Below the pieces are notes generated by a model. That model worked only from the letters and a program-made list of their open reading frames with translations. It was not told the origin of the DNA and ran no database searches. A stretch of DNA of 64,000 nt. Source: Leucobacter sp. wl10 (GTDB taxonomy: Bacteria > Actinomycetota > Actinomycetes > Actinomycetales > Microbacteriaceae). Both the position numbers and the translations under genes were made by a program. Of the stretch, positions 16,558-25,141 are shown piece after piece (position 1 is the stretch's first letter; each line of letters begins with the position of its first letter). The stretch lies in assembly GCF_003569785.1 (NCBI RefSeq), contig NZ_KZ984002.1, forward strand, positions 1 to 64,000, in the 5' to 3' direction.

Positions 16558-17745
16558 ATGAGCGGCGTCTCCATCTCCGGCCTGCGCCGCGAGTACGGCA
16601 CGGCCATCGCGGTCGACCGGGTCGACCTGGAGATCGGCCGGGGTGAGTTCGTGGCGCTGCTCGGGCCGAGCGGCTGCGGCAAGACCACCACCCTCAGATG
16701 CCTCGCGGGTCTCGAGGTTCCCACGCGCGGAGAGATCTCCATCGGCGGGGTCACGGTGTTCTCGGGCGGCTCGTCCGTGTTCGTGCCGCCCGAGAAGCGG
16801 AAGATCGGCATGGTGTTCCAGAGTTACGCACTCTGGCCTCACATGACGGTGCGGGGAAACGTGGGATATCCGCTGAAGCTCGCGGGGGTGGACCGGAGAG
16901 CCCTGGCCTCACGGGTCGACGAGGTGCTCGAGCGCGTCCACCTGCGCGACAAGGCCGACCGGATGGCCACCGCACTCTCGGGCGGGCAGCAGCAGCGCGT
17001 GGCGCTGGCCCGGGCCACGGTCAGCCGCCCGCGGGTGATGCTGTTCGATGAGCCGCTGTCCAACCTGGACGCGAAGCTGAGACTGTCCATGCGGAATCAG
17101 ATCCGTGAGCTGCACGACGAGTTCGGCACGACCTCGGTCTACGTCACCCACGACCAGGAGGAGGCCATCGCGCTCGCGGATCGCGTGGTCGTGATGAACG
17201 CCGGGCGCATCGAGCAGGCAGGCACTCCCCAGGAGCTCTACACCAGACCGTCGACGGCGTTCGTGGCCGACTTCATGGGGTTTCAGAATCTCCTGCGGGC
17301 ACGCGTACTGCAGACGCTGGACGGCGAGCTCCGCGTCGGGATCGACGGCACCCCGGTGCAGCTGAGCGTCGCCGACCGGAGCGGCCGCTGGACGGAGGGA
17401 GCGGAACTGACGCTCGCGTTCCGCTCCGGGCACGTGCGGGTGCGGCCCGGATCGCCGGACGACCGCGCCCCGGGAGGCGGGGCGGAGAGGATCGCGGGCC
17501 GGATCCGCCGCGCCACCTACGGCGGGGGCTCGATGCGGCTGCTCGTGGAGGTCGGAAACACGAGCATCCGCGCTCACGTCGACGAGAGCGAGTTCTCCCG
17601 CTTCTCCGACGACGACCTGCGGGCCCAGCGCGCGGTGAGCCTCGAGATCAGCGCCGATCAGATCGTTCCGCTGCCGCCGGGCGACCTGCCGCTGTCCACC
17701 GAGGCGATCCTGCAACTGCCCGCCCCGGACCCGTCGACGATCTGA
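16558..17745 (+). CDS. ABC transporter ATP-binding protein (FbpC/PotA-like)
   Basis: 395-residue ATPase: Walker A GPSGCGKTT (about residue 35), Q-loop VFQSYALWPHMTV, signature LSGGQQQR, Walker B VMLFDEPLSNLD, switch His in VYVTHDQEEA, and a C-terminal TOBE-like domain (about residues 280-380). It energises import through the fused permease and binding protein encoded at 11491-14456. The separation of the ATPase from its partners by ligJ and the ligB-like gene, in the same coupled operon, ties the transporter to this pathway. Confidence 0.92.
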   Translation: MSGVSISGLRREYGTAIAVDRVDLEIGRGEFVALLGPSGCGKTTTLRCLAGLEVPTRGEISIGGVTVFSGGSSVFVPPEKRKIGMVFQSYALWPHMTVRGNVGYPLKLAGVDRRALASRVDEVLERVHLRDKADRMATALSGGQQQRVALARATVSRPRVMLFDEPLSNLDAKLRLSMRNQIRELHDEFGTTSVYVTHDQEEAIALADRVVVMNAGRIEQAGTPQELYTRPSTAFVADFMGFQNLLRARVLQTLDGELRVGIDGTPVQLSVADRSGRWTEGAELTLAFRSGHVRVRPGSPDDRAPGGGAERIAGRIRRATYGGGSMRLLVEVGNTSIRAHVDESEFSRFSDDDLRAQRAVSLEISADQIVPLPPGDLPLSTEAILQLPAPDPSTI

Positions 17746-17783
17746 AGCCCTAAGAGAGTAAGAAAGTAAAGGAAGACCCGGCC

Positions 17784-19685
17784 GTGCCACCGACCCCTGC
17801 GAACCGAACCGCGCTCCTCGACCCGCTCGACCCCGGCGAGTGGCCGGAGGAGATCCCCGTCCTCATCGTCGGCGGGGGGCCCGTCGGGCTCTCGAGCGCC
17901 ATCCTCCTCGCGCAGCGGGGAATCGAGACGTTGCTCGTCGAGCGGCGCTCGTTCGAGAGCCGCTTCCCGCGCGCCCACCTGCTGAACGTGCGCACGATGG
18001 AGATCTTCGACGAGATGGGGGTGGCCGACGACATCTACGCGCTCTCACCGGCTGACGAGAACTGGCGGAAGGTGGCGTGGTACACCTCGGTCGCCGGCCC
18101 GAGCCCCGAGCACGGGCTGAAGCTGGGCGAGGTGCCGGCCTGGGGCGGCGGCGTCGACGCCGTGCGCCACGCGCAGGCGAGCCCCCGGGCGTTCGCGAAT
18201 CTCCCCCAGATCCGCCTGGACGGCCTGCTCTGGGCTCACGCCGAGGCGGTGGCGCCGGGGCGGATCCGGGCCTTCCACGAGCTGACGGGCGTCGAGCAGG
18301 CGGATGACGCCGTCGTCGCGACGATCCTCGATCGTGGATCCGGCGAGACGCGCCGGATCCGGGCGCGCTACCTCGTCGCGGCCGACGGCGGACGCGTGAG
18401 CGCCGAACTGCTCGGCGTCGAACGGGAGGGGCCGAAGGCGATCCAGGACGTGATCAGCTGCTACGTGAGCACCGATCTCTCCTTCTGGGAGGGCGGAACC
18501 GCCCTGCTGACCCACTCCATGCAGCCGTCGGGCAACGGCCGGCCCGTCGGCGCGCTCCAAGCGCTGGGCCCGCACTACTACGACCGGCGATCGCCCGAGT
18601 GGCTCGTCGCGAGGGTGCGGCGCGGAGGCGAGGAGGTCAGCGACGACGAGGCGACGCAGCTGCGCGGTATCCGGCGCATGCTCGGCGTCTCGGAGGACCA
18701 CCCGATCACCCTGCAGTCGGTCAGTCACTGGCAGTACGAGGGCGTGGTCGCAGACCGCTTCCGCGTCGGCCGGGCGTTTCTGGCCGGCGACGCCGCCCAC
18801 CGGCACCCGCCGACCGGCGGCCTGGGCCTGAACGGCGGCGTGCAGGACGCGCACAATCTGGCCTGGAAGCTCGCGGCCGTGCTGCGCGGCGAAGCCCCCG
18901 CATCGCTCCTCGACAGCTACGAGTGGGAGCGGCGCCCGGTCGCCGCCCACAACACCGCCCACTCGCTCGAGAACGCTGGGCGGCACGGCCCGATCGGTGC
19001 GGCGCTCGGTCTCGGGCCGGGGGTGGGCGAGGCGGAGGGCTGGAAGCAGATCGAGATCTTCGCCTCCGACACCGCTGAGGGGGAGCGCCGCCGCGCGGCG
19101 GTCGAGGCGGCGGTTCTCGAGAACACCAACGACTACAGCCAGCTGAACGTCGAGGCGGGCTTCGCCTACGTCGCCGGCGCCCTGCTCCCCGAGGAAGGCA
19201 GCGAGGTGCTCTCCGGATCGCCGACCGAGTTCCGCCCGAGCGCGAGACCGGGCAGCCACCTCCCCCACTTGTGGCTGCAGCACGCGAGGGGCGCGACTCC
19301 GACGGCTCCTGTCTCAACCCTCGATCTCGTCGACCCCCGGCGTCTGACCCTTCTGGTCTCCGAGGGGGCTGCGGGACCCTGGGCCGAGGCCGTGGCGGGG
19401 CTCGCCGGCACGGGGGTGCCGGTGGTGCTCAGACCGATCGACGAGCGGGATTCCGCCTGGAGGGACCTGTGCGAGGTCGATGCGGGCGGCGCGGTGCTCG
19501 TGCGACCCGATCGCAAGGTCGCCTGGCGCACACGACGCTTGCCCGGGCGGCCCCGCGACGTACTCGAGGACGTGAGGCGGACGGTGATGGCCGGTGGACG
19601 CCCGTGCGCGGAGGATCCCGCGGCGCCGTTCATGCGCCGCATCCGCGATGCGGCGGCTGCGCTATCCGCGGCGGCGAGCCGCTGA
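17784..19685 (+). CDS. FAD-dependent phenol-type monooxygenase (TfdB/MhpA-like)
   Basis: 633-residue class A flavoprotein hydroxylase: GXGXXG-type motif PVLIVGGGPVGLSSAILLAQ near residue 30, PRAHLLNVRTMEIFDEMG (TfdB-type region), RARYLVAADGGRVSAELLGV (DG motif), and the GD motif AFLAGDAAHRHPPTGGLGLN. A thioredoxin-like C-terminal region of about 150 residues follows, as in phenol and 2,4-dichlorophenol hydroxylases. It adds a hydroxyl group to a phenolic or benzoic acid substrate. The GTG start (17784) follows AAAGGAAG. Its product could feed either the LigB-type or the gentisate dioxygenase in this operon; the sequence does not decide which. Confidence 0.85.
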   Translation: MPPTPANRTALLDPLDPGEWPEEIPVLIVGGGPVGLSSAILLAQRGIETLLVERRSFESRFPRAHLLNVRTMEIFDEMGVADDIYALSPADENWRKVAWYTSVAGPSPEHGLKLGEVPAWGGGVDAVRHAQASPRAFANLPQIRLDGLLWAHAEAVAPGRIRAFHELTGVEQADDAVVATILDRGSGETRRIRARYLVAADGGRVSAELLGVEREGPKAIQDVISCYVSTDLSFWEGGTALLTHSMQPSGNGRPVGALQALGPHYYDRRSPEWLVARVRRGGEEVSDDEATQLRGIRRMLGVSEDHPITLQSVSHWQYEGVVADRFRVGRAFLAGDAAHRHPPTGGLGLNGGVQDAHNLAWKLAAVLRGEAPASLLDSYEWERRPVAAHNTAHSLENAGRHGPIGAALGLGPGVGEAEGWKQIEIFASDTAEGERRRAAVEAAVLENTNDYSQLNVEAGFAYVAGALLPEEGSEVLSGSPTEFRPSARPGSHLPHLWLQHARGATPTAPVSTLDLVDPRRLTLLVSEGAAGPWAEAVAGLAGTGVPVVLRPIDERDSAWRDLCEVDAGGAVLVRPDRKVAWRTRRLPGRPRDVLEDVRRTVMAGGRPCAEDPAAPFMRRIRDAAAALSAAASR

Positions 19686-19713
19686 AGACGACGAAGGCGA
19701 AGGAGAACGCTGA

Positions 19714-20409
19714 ATGGGCAGGACACAGGAATTGACGGAGCGGCTGCGCGATCTCGACTCGTGCGCCGTGTCGGACGCGCTCGACGCGCTGGGACTGCGC
19801 GGTGCGGTGCTCGGTCTTCGCGAACTGTGGCGGTCGGAGGGCGTGGTCGCGGGCCCCGTGCGCACGGTACGGGCCGGCCCACGGGAGAGCGACGGTCCGG
19901 CGGATCACGTCGGCGCGGCCTCGATCGAGGCAGCGAACGCCGGCGAGGTGCTCGTCATCGCCAACGACGGACGCCTCGACGTCTCCTGCTTCGGCGGTAT
20001 TCTCGCCCGGGCCGCGTCCCGCCGTGAGCTCGCCGGCGTCGTGATCGACGGCGCGTGCCGCGACATCGGAGAGAGCCGCGCGCTCGGGTTCCCGGTCTTC
20101 GGCCGCGCGGTGCTCCCGGTCAGCGCCCGCGGTCGCATCGTGCAGCAGGCGGAGGGCGTGCCGATAGCGGTGGGAGAGATGGTGGTGCGCCCGGGCGATC
20201 TGGTCATCGCGGACGAGAACGGGGTGGTGTTCGTCCCCGCCGACCGCGCGGGGGAGGTCGTCGAGCTCGCGGAGCGCCTCGTGCGCCGCGAGGCCGAGAT
20301 GGCCGAGGCAGTGGAGCGGGGAGAATCCGTCGTCGCCGTCATGCACGACAGCCGGTTCCCCGGAGCGGATCCCGATCCCGAACCCGCCGCAGAGAGGAGC
20401 AGCCGATGA
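19714..20409 (+). CDS. RraA-family aldolase/decarboxylase homologue 1
   Basis: 231-residue RraA-like protein (class II HMG/CHA aldolase or RraA fold). It contains the family Arg-Asp pair in VIDGACRDIGESRALGFPVF and the later GDLVIADENGVVFVP segment. Enzymes of this fold cleave 4-carboxy-4-hydroxy-2-oxoadipate to pyruvate and oxaloacetate, the last step of protocatechuate 4,5-cleavage and gallate degradation. It is the first of three consecutive paralogues, joined to the next by an ATGA overlap. Which paralogue is the aldolase is not decidable from sequence alone. Confidence 0.82.
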   Translation: MGRTQELTERLRDLDSCAVSDALDALGLRGAVLGLRELWRSEGVVAGPVRTVRAGPRESDGPADHVGAASIEAANAGEVLVIANDGRLDVSCFGGILARAASRRELAGVVIDGACRDIGESRALGFPVFGRAVLPVSARGRIVQQAEGVPIAVGEMVVRPGDLVIADENGVVFVPADRAGEVVELAERLVRREAEMAEAVERGESVVAVMHDSRFPGADPDPEPAAERSSR

Positions 20410-21065
20410 CCGCCGCCGCTCACCCGTTGGGGGAGTACTCCACGGCGACCATCTCGGACGCGCTCGATCGTCTCGGCGTGCCGGGCGCGCTGCTCGGCAT
20501 CGCCCCCCTCTTCGACGGTGCGAGGCTGTGCGGCAGAGCCTTCACCGTGCGCTACGTCCCGGCCTCGTCGCCGCCCGGGACCGTGGGCGACTACCTCGAC
20601 GACGTCTCACCGGGCGAGGTCGTGGTGCTCGACAACGCCGGTCGGCTCGACTGCACCGTGTGGGGCGACATCCTCACGGCTATGGCCGACGACCGGGGCG
20701 TCGCCGGCACCGTGATCGGCGGCGTCTGCCGCGACGTCGCGCGCGCGATCGGCGACGGCTACCCGATCTTCAGCGCGGGCAGGTTCATGCGCACGGGCAA
20801 GGACCGGGTCGAGGTCGCCGAGGTGGGCGGCGCGGTCGCGGTCGGAGGTGCCAGGATCGAACCGGGCGACCTCCTGGTCGGCGACGCCGACGGCGTCGTC
20901 GCGGTCCCCTGGGGGCTCGTCGACGAGGTGCTCCCCGTCTGCGAGCGGATCGTCCAGCGGGAGAGCGGGATCCTCCGCGGCGTGCTCGCGGGAATGGGCA
21001 TCGCCGAAGCGCGCGAACGGTACGGCTATCACCTGCTGCAGCGCCAGGGCGGAGACGAGGCATGA
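20406..21065 (+). CDS. RraA-family aldolase/decarboxylase homologue 2
   Basis: 219-residue RraA-fold protein starting at ATG 20406 inside the stop of the previous gene. Conserved segments are YSTATISDALDRLGVPGAL, VVVLDNAGRLDCTVWGDIL, VIGGVCRDVARAIGDGYPIF (Arg-Asp pair retained) and LLVGDADGVVAVPW. It is clearly diverged from its two neighbours, so this is not a recent tandem duplication. The likely role is aldolase or oxaloacetate decarboxylase activity on the pathway's terminal hydroxy-oxo acid (inference). Confidence 0.82.
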   Translation: MTAAAHPLGEYSTATISDALDRLGVPGALLGIAPLFDGARLCGRAFTVRYVPASSPPGTVGDYLDDVSPGEVVVLDNAGRLDCTVWGDILTAMADDRGVAGTVIGGVCRDVARAIGDGYPIFSAGRFMRTGKDRVEVAEVGGAVAVGGARIEPGDLLVGDADGVVAVPWGLVDEVLPVCERIVQRESGILRGVLAGMGIAEARERYGYHLLQRQGGDEA

Positions 21066-21742
21066 GCGCCGTGCCAGCGCAGGAGCTCGGTCGGATCTCC
21101 GCGGAGCTGCGGGCCGAGCTCCTGTCCCTCGGCACCGCCACCCTGTACGAGGCCTCGGGCATCGACTGCTTCCTGCCGCCGCGGCTGCGGCCCGTGTGGG
21201 AGGGGGCCGAGATCGCCGGGCGAGCGCTTCCGGTGCGCACCCGTGTCGCGGACAACCTGCCGCTGCATCGCGCCGTGGCGGCCGCCGAGACCGGTGACGT
21301 GCTCGTCGTCGACGCCCGCGGATCGTCTCACGGCTACTGGGGCGAGGTGCTCGCCGTCGCCGCGCAGCAGCGCGGGGTGGCGGGGCTCGTCATCGACGGG
21401 GGAGTGCGGGACACCGCGGCGCTCAAGAGCCTCGGGTTCCCCGTGTTCAGCGCACACGTCGCGATCGAGGGAACGCTGAAGGACGAGTGGGGCACGGTGG
21501 GGGAGCCGATCCGCCTGGGAAGCGCTCCGGTGTCGCGGGGAGACGTGATCGTCGCGGACTGCGACGGCGTCGTGGCGATCCCGCAGTCCGCCCTGCGGAC
21601 GGTGCTCGATGCCGCGCGCGAGCGCACCGCCAAGGAGGAGCACTACCTGGCGCGGATCCGGGGCGGCGCGCTCACGATGGACCTGTACGGCCTCTCCCGC
21701 TCGAGGTCCGTGCGAGACGAGAACCCGGGAGGGGCACGATGA
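21062..21742 (+). CDS. RraA-family aldolase/decarboxylase homologue 3
   Basis: 226-residue RraA-fold protein starting at ATG 21062, overlapping the previous stop. Conserved segments are VLVVDARGSSHGYWGEVLAV, LVIDGGVRDTAALKSLGFPVF (Arg-Asp pair retained) and VIVADCDGVVAIPQ. The N-terminus (LGTATLYEASGIDCFLPPRL) differs most from the other two copies. Its stop overlaps the start of the aldehyde dehydrogenase gene. Three adjacent members of this family suggest distinct substrates or a mixed oligomer; neither can be shown here. Confidence 0.82.
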   Translation: MSAVPAQELGRISAELRAELLSLGTATLYEASGIDCFLPPRLRPVWEGAEIAGRALPVRTRVADNLPLHRAVAAAETGDVLVVDARGSSHGYWGEVLAVAAQQRGVAGLVIDGGVRDTAALKSLGFPVFSAHVAIEGTLKDEWGTVGEPIRLGSAPVSRGDVIVADCDGVVAIPQSALRTVLDAARERTAKEEHYLARIRGGALTMDLYGLSRSRSVRDENPGGAR

Positions 21743-23175
21743 ACGCGGACTACCCCGAGTTGGCGCTGCTGGTCGGAGGCGAGTGGCGCTCGGCCGGCGG
21801 GCGCGAGACGCTTCCGGTGCGCAACCCCGCGACGGGCGAAGTGATCGCCCGTCTGCCCGCTGCGTCCGTCGGCGACCTCGACGATGCCCTGGAGCGCGCC
21901 CAGCGGGCCGCCGACCCCTGGAGGGCCACGACGGCCTACGACCGCTACCGCATGCTCCGCCGGGCGGCGGAGCTGCTGAGAGTCCGCGCGCCCGAGATCG
22001 GGCGCGCCACCACGATGGAGCAGGGCAAGCCGGTGGCGGAGGCGACCGCCGAGGCGGTGTCTGCGGCGGACATCTTCGACTGGTTCGCGGAGGAGGGACG
22101 ACGGGCCTACGGCCGCATCGTCCCCTCCCGCGTGCCCGGCGGACGGGATCTCGTACTGCGGCAGCCGGTGGGCCCGGTCGCCGCGTTCACCCCCTGGAAC
22201 TTCCCGATCACCATCCCGGCGCGGAAGCTCGCGGCCGCACTGGCGGCCGGGTGCCCGGTGATCCTCAAGCCCGCCGAGGAGACGCCCGCGACGGGGCTCG
22301 CGCTTGCGCGCGCGCTCGTGGACGCGGGGCTTCCCGACGGCGTGCTCAGCGTCGTCTTCGGCCGGCCTGCCGAGGTCTCGGAGCACCTCATCCGCTCGGA
22401 CGCGGTCAGGAAGGTCACCTTCACGGGCTCGACCGCAGTGGGGAAGCGGATCGCCCGTCTCGCGGCCGACGGCGTGAAGCGCGCCACCCTCGAGCTCGGC
22501 GGACACGCGCCGGTGCTGGTCTTCGACGACGCCGACGCCGAGACGGTGGCGCGGAGGGCGGTGGCGAGCAAGTTCCGCAACGCCGGGCAGATCTGCATCG
22601 CTCCCACCCGCTTCCTGATCCAGGAGGGGGTCTACGAGCGCTTCGTCCGCGCCATGGCCGATGAGATCTCCCGTCTGCGCATGGGGGACGGGCTGGATGC
22701 GTCGACCACGCTCGGCCCGCTCGCGCACGAGCGGCGACCCGCCGCGGTGGCGGCGCTCGTCGACGACGCGGTCGACCGCGGGGCGCGGATCGTCACCGGC
22801 GGAGGGGAGGCGCCCGGGCCCGGATACTTCTGGCATCCGACGCTGCTGGCCGAGGTCGACCCGGCCGCGCGCATCATGCGCGAGGAGCCGTTCGGGCCGG
22901 TGGCGCTCGCCGTCCCGTTCGCCGACACCGACGAAGCGCTGCGGCTCGCCAACGCGCTGCCGTACGGGCTCGCCTCCTACGCCTTCACCGACTCGCGCTC
23001 CCGTGCGCGGGAGGTGTCGGAGCGGATCGAGGCGGGGATGCTCGCGATCAACCACTTCCGGCTCGTCGGGCCCGAAACGCCCTTCGGAGGAGTGAAGGAG
23101 AGCGGCTACGGCTCGGAGGGCGGCTCGGAGGGCATCGAGGACTTCCTGCACTCGAAGCTCGTGAGCGAAGCCTGA
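21739..23175 (+). CDS. Aldehyde dehydrogenase (NAD(P)-dependent)
   Basis: 478-residue ALDH-superfamily enzyme: PVAAFTPWNFPITIPARKLA (Asn in the oxyanion hole), FTGSTAVGKRI, catalytic Glu in LELGGHAPVLVF, catalytic Cys in FRNAGQICIAPTR, and EEPFGPV further on. It oxidises an aldehyde to its acid. Overall it resembles succinate-semialdehyde dehydrogenase-like members. In this cluster it could oxidise vanillin or another hydroxybenzaldehyde released by the hydratase-lyase, which would link the two divergent operons, or an aldehyde formed after ring cleavage. The ATG at 21739 overlaps the preceding stop. Confidence 0.88.
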   Translation: MNADYPELALLVGGEWRSAGGRETLPVRNPATGEVIARLPAASVGDLDDALERAQRAADPWRATTAYDRYRMLRRAAELLRVRAPEIGRATTMEQGKPVAEATAEAVSAADIFDWFAEEGRRAYGRIVPSRVPGGRDLVLRQPVGPVAAFTPWNFPITIPARKLAAALAAGCPVILKPAEETPATGLALARALVDAGLPDGVLSVVFGRPAEVSEHLIRSDAVRKVTFTGSTAVGKRIARLAADGVKRATLELGGHAPVLVFDDADAETVARRAVASKFRNAGQICIAPTRFLIQEGVYERFVRAMADEISRLRMGDGLDASTTLGPLAHERRPAAVAALVDDAVDRGARIVTGGGEAPGPGYFWHPTLLAEVDPAARIMREEPFGPVALAVPFADTDEALRLANALPYGLASYAFTDSRSRAREVSERIEAGMLAINHFRLVGPETPFGGVKESGYGSEGGSEGIEDFLHSKLVSEA

Positions 23176-23201
23176 ACGACGAACACGAAAGGACGACAGC
23201 C

Positions 23202-24284
23202 ATGGAGCAGATGAACGGTACCGCCGACACGCCGGAGCTGCGGCGGCTCTACGAGGATTTCGAGGCGGGTGAACTGGCCCCGCTGTGGACCCAGCGCGAC
23301 GACCTGATGCCCGTCGTGCCCGAGCCGGCCGCGGTGCCGCACGTGTGGCGCTGGACGACGCTGCTGGACCTCGCCCGCCGGTCGGGGGAGTTGGTTCCCG
23401 TGGGCCGGGGCGGGGAACGTCGCGCGATCGGGTTGCGCAACCCCGGATTGCCCGGCACCGCCTACGCCACGCCGACGCTCTGGGCGGCGATCCAGTACCT
23501 CGGCGGGCACGAGACCGCCCCCGAGCACCGTCACAGTCAGAACGCGTTCCGCTTCGTGGTCGAGGGGGAGGGAGTGTGGACGGTGGTGAACGGCGATCCC
23601 GTGCGCATGAGCCGCGGCGATCTCCTGCTCACGCCGGGGTGGCATTTCCACGGGCACCACAACGACACGGCCGCGCCGATGGCCTGGCTCGACGGCCTCG
23701 ACATCCCGTTCTCGAACTACACCGACGTGGGATTCTTCGAGTTCGGCGCCGACCGCGTCACCGACGAGGCCTCGCCGCCTATCTCGCGAGCCGAGCGCCT
23801 GTGGGCGTACCCCGGGCTCCGGCCGCTGTCCGAGCTCGAGGGGCGAACGAGCTCGCCGCTCTGCGCCTACCGCTGGGAGTACACCGACGCGGCGCTGCGC
23901 GAGCAGCTCGCGCTGGAGGACGAAGGGCAGCCCGCGACGGTGGAGCAGGGCCACGCGGCGATCCGCTACACCAATCCGACGACGGGCGGCGACGTGATGC
24001 CGACCATCCGCTGCGAGTTCCACCGCCTGCGGGAGAGTGCGGAGACGGCGCTGCGGCACGAGGTGGGATCGTCGGTGTGGCAGGTCTTCGAGGGGCGGGG
24101 ATCGGTGGTGCTCGGCGGGACCGAGCACCGGCTGGAGCGGGGCGATCTCTTCGCGGTGCCCAGCTGGGTGCCGTGGACGCTCCGGGCGGAGACGGGCTTC
24201 GATCTGTTCCGCTTCAGCGACGCCCCCGTCATCGAGCGCCTCGGCTTCGCCCGCACCTTTATTCCGAGCCGAGAGGAGCGCTGA
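23202..24284 (+). CDS. Gentisate 1,2-dioxygenase-like bicupin
   Basis: 360-residue two-cupin protein. The N-terminal cupin has the metal-site segment APEHRHSQNAFRFVVEGEG and TPGWHFHGHHND; a second, degenerate cupin lies at about residues 285-335 (SSVWQVFEGRGSVVLGGTEH). The motif pattern is that of gentisate 1,2-dioxygenases, which open the ring of 2,5-dihydroxybenzoate with Fe(II) and O2 to give maleylpyruvate. The next two genes encode the two following steps of that route, a strong contextual match. The related family of salicylate or 1-hydroxy-2-naphthoate dioxygenases is an alternative. Confidence 0.88.
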   Translation: MEQMNGTADTPELRRLYEDFEAGELAPLWTQRDDLMPVVPEPAAVPHVWRWTTLLDLARRSGELVPVGRGGERRAIGLRNPGLPGTAYATPTLWAAIQYLGGHETAPEHRHSQNAFRFVVEGEGVWTVVNGDPVRMSRGDLLLTPGWHFHGHHNDTAAPMAWLDGLDIPFSNYTDVGFFEFGADRVTDEASPPISRAERLWAYPGLRPLSELEGRTSSPLCAYRWEYTDAALREQLALEDEGQPATVEQGHAAIRYTNPTTGGDVMPTIRCEFHRLRESAETALRHEVGSSVWQVFEGRGSVVLGGTEHRLERGDLFAVPSWVPWTLRAETGFDLFRFSDAPVIERLGFARTFIPSREER

Positions 24285-25141
24285 TGCGCCTCGCAACCCT
24301 GCGCAAGCCCACGGGAACCGTCGCGGTCCGCCTCGATGGAGCATTCGCCGTAGAGATCCCCGAGGCGGCGGACGTGGGCGCGGTGCTGCGCACACCGGGC
24401 TGGCGGATGCGGGCGATGAAGGCGAAGGGTCCGATCCACGGCCTGTTCGACCTCGACCCTGAGATGTGGGCGCCGGTGATCCCTCGGCCCGGCAAGATCG
24501 TCTGCGTGGGTCTGAACTATCGCAACCACATCCTCGAGATGGGCCGTGAACTGCCCGAGTACCCGACGCTGTTCGCCAAGTACCCCGAGGCGCTCATCGG
24601 GCCGTACGATCCGATCGTGCTCCCGGCCGCCGCCCCCGGGGCCGTCGACTGGGAGGGCGAACTCGCCGTCGTGGTCGGCCGGACGGTGCGCGCCGCATCG
24701 GAGCAGGCCGCGGCTGCGGCCATCGCCGGTTACTCGATCATCAACGATGTGACCATGCGCGACTACCAGTACCGCTCGCCCGAGTGGTTCCAGGGCAAGA
24801 CCTTCGAGAGCACGGCTCCGTTCGGCCCGGCGCTCGTGACGACCGATGAGTTCGAGCCGGGTGGCGTCCTGCGGACCGAGGTGAATCACGAGGTCGTTCA
24901 GAGCGCGGCAACCGACGGCCTCGTCTTCTCGCCGGCCGCGCTCGTGGCGTACATCTCGACGATCGTCACCCTGCAGCCGGGCGACGTGATCGCCACGGGA
25001 ACGCCGGGGGGCGTCGGCCACGCCCGGAAGCCGCCCCGGTACCTCGCGCCGGGCGACCGGCTGACGACCTCCGTCGAGGGGATCGGCAGGATCGAGAACA
25101 CGGTGAGGATGGAGGCGGACGATGGCGGCGCGGACGGATAA
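24284..25141 (+). CDS. Fumarylacetoacetate hydrolase-family enzyme (probable fumarylpyruvate hydrolase)
   Basis: 285-residue FAH-fold hydrolase: KIVCVGLNYRNHILEM at the start of the catalytic domain, the metal-binding acidic pair in VDWEGELAVVVG, YSIINDVTMRDYQ, and GDVIATGTPGGVGHARKPPR. The gentisate route needs fumarylpyruvate hydrolase after isomerisation, and this gene sits between the gentisate dioxygenase (TGATG overlap) and the maleylpyruvate isomerase. FAH-fold enzymes also include oxaloacetate decarboxylases and hydratase/decarboxylases of meta-cleavage routes, so the assignment depends on context. Confidence 0.85.
   Translation: MRLATLRKPTGTVAVRLDGAFAVEIPEAADVGAVLRTPGWRMRAMKAKGPIHGLFDLDPEMWAPVIPRPGKIVCVGLNYRNHILEMGRELPEYPTLFAKYPEALIGPYDPIVLPAAAPGAVDWEGELAVVVGRTVRAASEQAAAAAIAGYSIINDVTMRDYQYRSPEWFQGKTFESTAPFGPALVTTDEFEPGGVLRTEVNHEVVQSAATDGLVFSPAALVAYISTIVTLQPGDVIATGTPGGVGHARKPPRYLAPGDRLTTSVEGIGRIENTVRMEADDGGADG

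Noticed and set aside
11491-17745. Ferric iron ABC transporter (FbpABC)
   Set aside because: Family resemblance only. The genes are interleaved with ring-cleavage enzymes, and no iron-binding Tyr signature or iron-related gene is seen.
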